Origin: Cytophagaceae bacterium
GTDB taxonomy: Bacteria; Bacteroidota; Bacteroidia; Cytophagales; Spirosomataceae
NCBI GenBank assembly: GCA_027486845.1
Contig: JAIXOL010000058.1
Location: forward strand, 1-64,000
Length of the DNA stretch: 64,000 nucleotides
Reading direction: 5' to 3'
A program made the position numbers and the translations under genes. Positions 62,321 through 64,000 of this stretch are shown piece after piece (within the stretch, counting starts at the first letter, position 1; each line of letters opens with the position of its first letter). The notes under the pieces are model-generated. The model searched no databases, was not told the DNA's origin, and saw only the letters and a list, made by a program, of their open reading frames with translations.

Positions 62321-62352
62321 AAAAAAGCATCGCAAAATTGGCGATGCTTTTT
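62321..62352 (-). terminator. Terminator after the OmpA-family gene
   Basis: Stem GCATCGC (62327-62333) with GCGATGC (62341-62347), 7-nt loop, extended by A/T runs on both sides. Read on the minus strand the T run follows; it lies about 140 bp after the stop of the OmpA-family gene. Confidence 0.75.
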
Positions 62353-62487
62353 AAAATAAATACTAATCCTAAACTATAAAAAAACATAGCGTGGAACTAC
62401 CTATTACTCTAAGTTTTATTTTTAATACAGCTTATACATTTATTAAATTACCGATAAGCCCCAACATTATATTAAACATTAATCATT

Positions 62488-64000
62488 TCAATTCATGCCA
62501 ACTGTTGAAATATCAAGAATCTTAAATTCTGTTCGACGATTTGCTTGATGTTGGTCTTCTTTGCATGCCACTTCATCATCACAATTATTTAGTAGTTCAG
62601 TCTCGCCATAACCCTTTGCAACTACACGTTTGGTATCGATTCCACGAGCGGCCAAATAGTCAAGTACTGCTCGGGCTCTATTGGTCGATAATTTCAAATT
62701 GAAGGCATCGCTTGAACGGCTGTCGGTGTGCGAACGAACTTCGATTTTCATATTTGGATACTTTTTTAAAATCGGGATGAGCTTGGTTTCCAACTCTTTG
62801 GCTGCATCTGAACGGATAAAAAACTGTCCGTAATCGTAATAAATGTTTTCGAGTCTAAAAATATCGCCTTGACCCACCAAACCTAAGTTTTGCTCAACAG
62901 TTTTCGGACTTTTGCGACTTTGTTTCACTTTTCCTAAGCTTTCGGTATTTACGGCATAGAGGTCTTTACTAGCTGTGACAGAATACTCACCTTCTTTTTT
63001 AGGTTGAAATTCGTATCGTCCATCTTCCCCAGTCACGATTTGTTCTTTCGAACCATCTTTGCCATTTTTAAGCGTAACAACTGCCCCTTGAATCGGACGT
63101 TGATTTAACTCCGAAACAATCGTTCCTTTGATGATTGGTGCTTGAGATTTTTCTAAATAAATAGTGATTGAAGTCTGATTTTTAAGTGAAGAGGCAAAAG
63201 TTCCGTAAGAAACTCCGTTTGACTCATAGCCTTCTTTTAAGGCTTTAAACTCAAAATCAGAACCAGTTTCTAAACAAACTGTTACTTTTCCATCCGTTCC
63301 TGTCACGAAAAGTTCTTTATTTTCGCCATTTTTCAACATTCTGACATCAACTGCCTCAAGTGGTTTTTTACTTTCAGCATCGTAAACTAAAAGATTTAGT
63401 TTACGACATCCATGACGGAATGAATAAAGATTATCATCGCCATAACCACGTTTGCGGTTTGAACTAAAATATCCACTCGAACGAGTCCCATTGGTGATTA
63501 ATCCAAAATCATCTTTTTCAGAATTTATTGGTGTACCGAGGTTCTTTACATCATTTAAAGGAATTCCTTCCTTCATCTCTACATAAAAAACATCTAAACC
63601 ACCCAATCCTTCGTGTCCATCCGACGAAAAATACATATTGCCGTTTTCATCCACATACGGATACATTTCATTGCCTTCGGTATTGATTTCACGACCTAAA
63701 TTAACGGGTGAACCCCAATTTCCATCACGGTAATCTACTACATAAATATCAGTTCCTCCAAAACCACCTGGCATATCAGATACAAAATATAATTTGCTTT
63801 CGTCTGGCGATAGGGAAGGGTGTCCGCATGAATAATAGTCACTATTGAAAGGTAACTCTTTTATGCTTCCCCAAGTCTTACCGTTTTCAGCAGCTATGTA
63901 GAGTTTTAATTTATTTACACCATCAGAACTTGTACGGCTACGACCTTTATTGTAGTTATTTCTTGTGAAAACTATTTTTTTATAATCTTTAAAGAATGTA
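62488..64000 (-). CDS. OmpA-family protein with PD40 repeats, 5' end outside window
   Basis: At least 503 residues, open to the window edge; the first 75 visible residues (up to the ATG at 63774) are coding too, since they carry a clear PD40 repeat (SLSPDESKLYFVSDMPGGFGG). PD40 beta-propeller repeats continue to about residue 215, with a second repeat MYFSSDGHEGLGGLDVFYVE. Two carboxypeptidase-like regulatory domains follow, then a C-terminal OmpA peptidoglycan-binding domain (YYDYGQFFIRSDAAKELE, IEVRSHTDSRSSDAFNLKLSTNRA in segments) ending in a short tail. It probably tethers the outer membrane to peptidoglycan, similar to gliding- or T9SS-associated proteins. Confidence 0.9.
   Translation of the reverse strand, partial: TFFKDYKKIVFTRNNYNKGRSRTSSDGVNKLKLYIAAENGKTWGSIKELPFNSDYYSCGHPSLSPDESKLYFVSDMPGGFGGTDIYVVDYRDGNWGSPVNLGREINTEGNEMYPYVDENGNMYFSSDGHEGLGGLDVFYVEMKEGIPLNDVKNLGTPINSEKDDFGLITNGTRSSGYFSSNRKRGYGDDNLYSFRHGCRKLNLLVYDAESKKPLEAVDVRMLKNGENKELFVTGTDGKVTVCLETGSDFEFKALKEGYESNGVSYGTFASSLKNQTSITIYLEKSQAPIIKGTIVSELNQRPIQGAVVTLKNGKDGSKEQIVTGEDGRYEFQPKKEGEYSVTASKDLYAVNTESLGKVKQSRKSPKTVEQNLGLVGQGDIFRLENIYYDYGQFFIRSDAAKELETKLIPILKKYPNMKIEVRSHTDSRSSDAFNLKLSTNRARAVLDYLAARGIDTKRVVAKGYGETELLNNCDDEVACKEDQHQANRRTEFKILDISTVGMN

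Noticed and set aside
1-64000. CRISPR array or prophage
   Set aside because: No regularly spaced direct repeats, cas genes, integrase or phage structural genes were seen.

Overview
The window is AT-rich and looks like chromosome from a Bacteroidota, most likely an environmental member of the Cytophagales (family-level placement is a guess). The supporting signs are a SusC/SusD pair, a GH97 enzyme, DUF5686 and OmpA/PD40 proteins, a pseudaminic-acid synthesis block, weak Shine-Dalgarno sites, and promoters of the TTTG / TAnnTTTG type, best seen before the cold-shock gene. I saw no rRNA, tRNA, CRISPR array or intact prophage.

Layout. (1) 1-7029: an eroded Uma2 fragment, then a minus-strand surface-glycan block. 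In transcription order it is galE, a dead MazEF-like toxin-antitoxin pair, rfbB, a DinB-fold gene, a pseudaminate-associated methylase, pseF, two GNAT acetyltransferases and pseI. The genes from the methylase to pseI overlap or nearly touch. PseB, PseC and PseG are not in the window. (2) 7232-8731: a SirB1-like protein and a 4'-phosphopantetheinyl transferase. (3) 9194-20954: a carbohydrate-use region with SusC/SusD, a DUF1080 (3-keto-glycoside hydrolase) protein, a Uma2 gene killed by one stop codon, a TIM-barrel sugar isomerase/epimerase, a four-helix-bundle protein, a Gfo/Idh/MocA oxidoreductase, an MFS sugar transporter and a GHMP sugar kinase. (4) 21058-23802: a compact malonate module, matB-madL-madM. 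(5) 24195-28912: small membrane and lipoprotein genes, MgtC, a histone-H1-like basic protein, a lamin-tail-domain secreted protein and a serine beta-lactamase-like hydrolase. (6) 29135-34396: five co-oriented genes for exported proteins (multicopper oxidase, MORN-type lipoprotein, a lipoprotein broken by an in-frame TAG, a YHYH protein with an internal lipobox, and a PEBP lipoprotein).

(7) 34554-47794: an IS630-type helix-turn-helix remnant, methylmalonyl-CoA mutase large subunit, a DUF5686 protein, hemL, a striking nested inverted repeat, a family 2 glycosyltransferase, a zinc-ribbon protein, an MFS transporter, DUF4126, and a long-form isocitrate dehydrogenase divergent from a LysR regulator. 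(8) 48255-51818: a trypsin-like protease, an RRM protein overlapping a DEAD-box helicase, a VF530 protein and a cold-shock protein. (9) 51908-64000: a sortilin/BNR-repeat secreted protein, GH97, an MsbA-like ABC exporter, a B12-binding radical SAM protein, an M42 aminopeptidase and an OmpA-family protein cut by the window end.

Most of the window is ordinary Bacteroidota housekeeping and glycan metabolism. The less ordinary parts are the secreted lipoprotein island at 29-34 kb, several freshly or partly decayed genes, the nested palindrome at 41.5 kb, and the malonate module.
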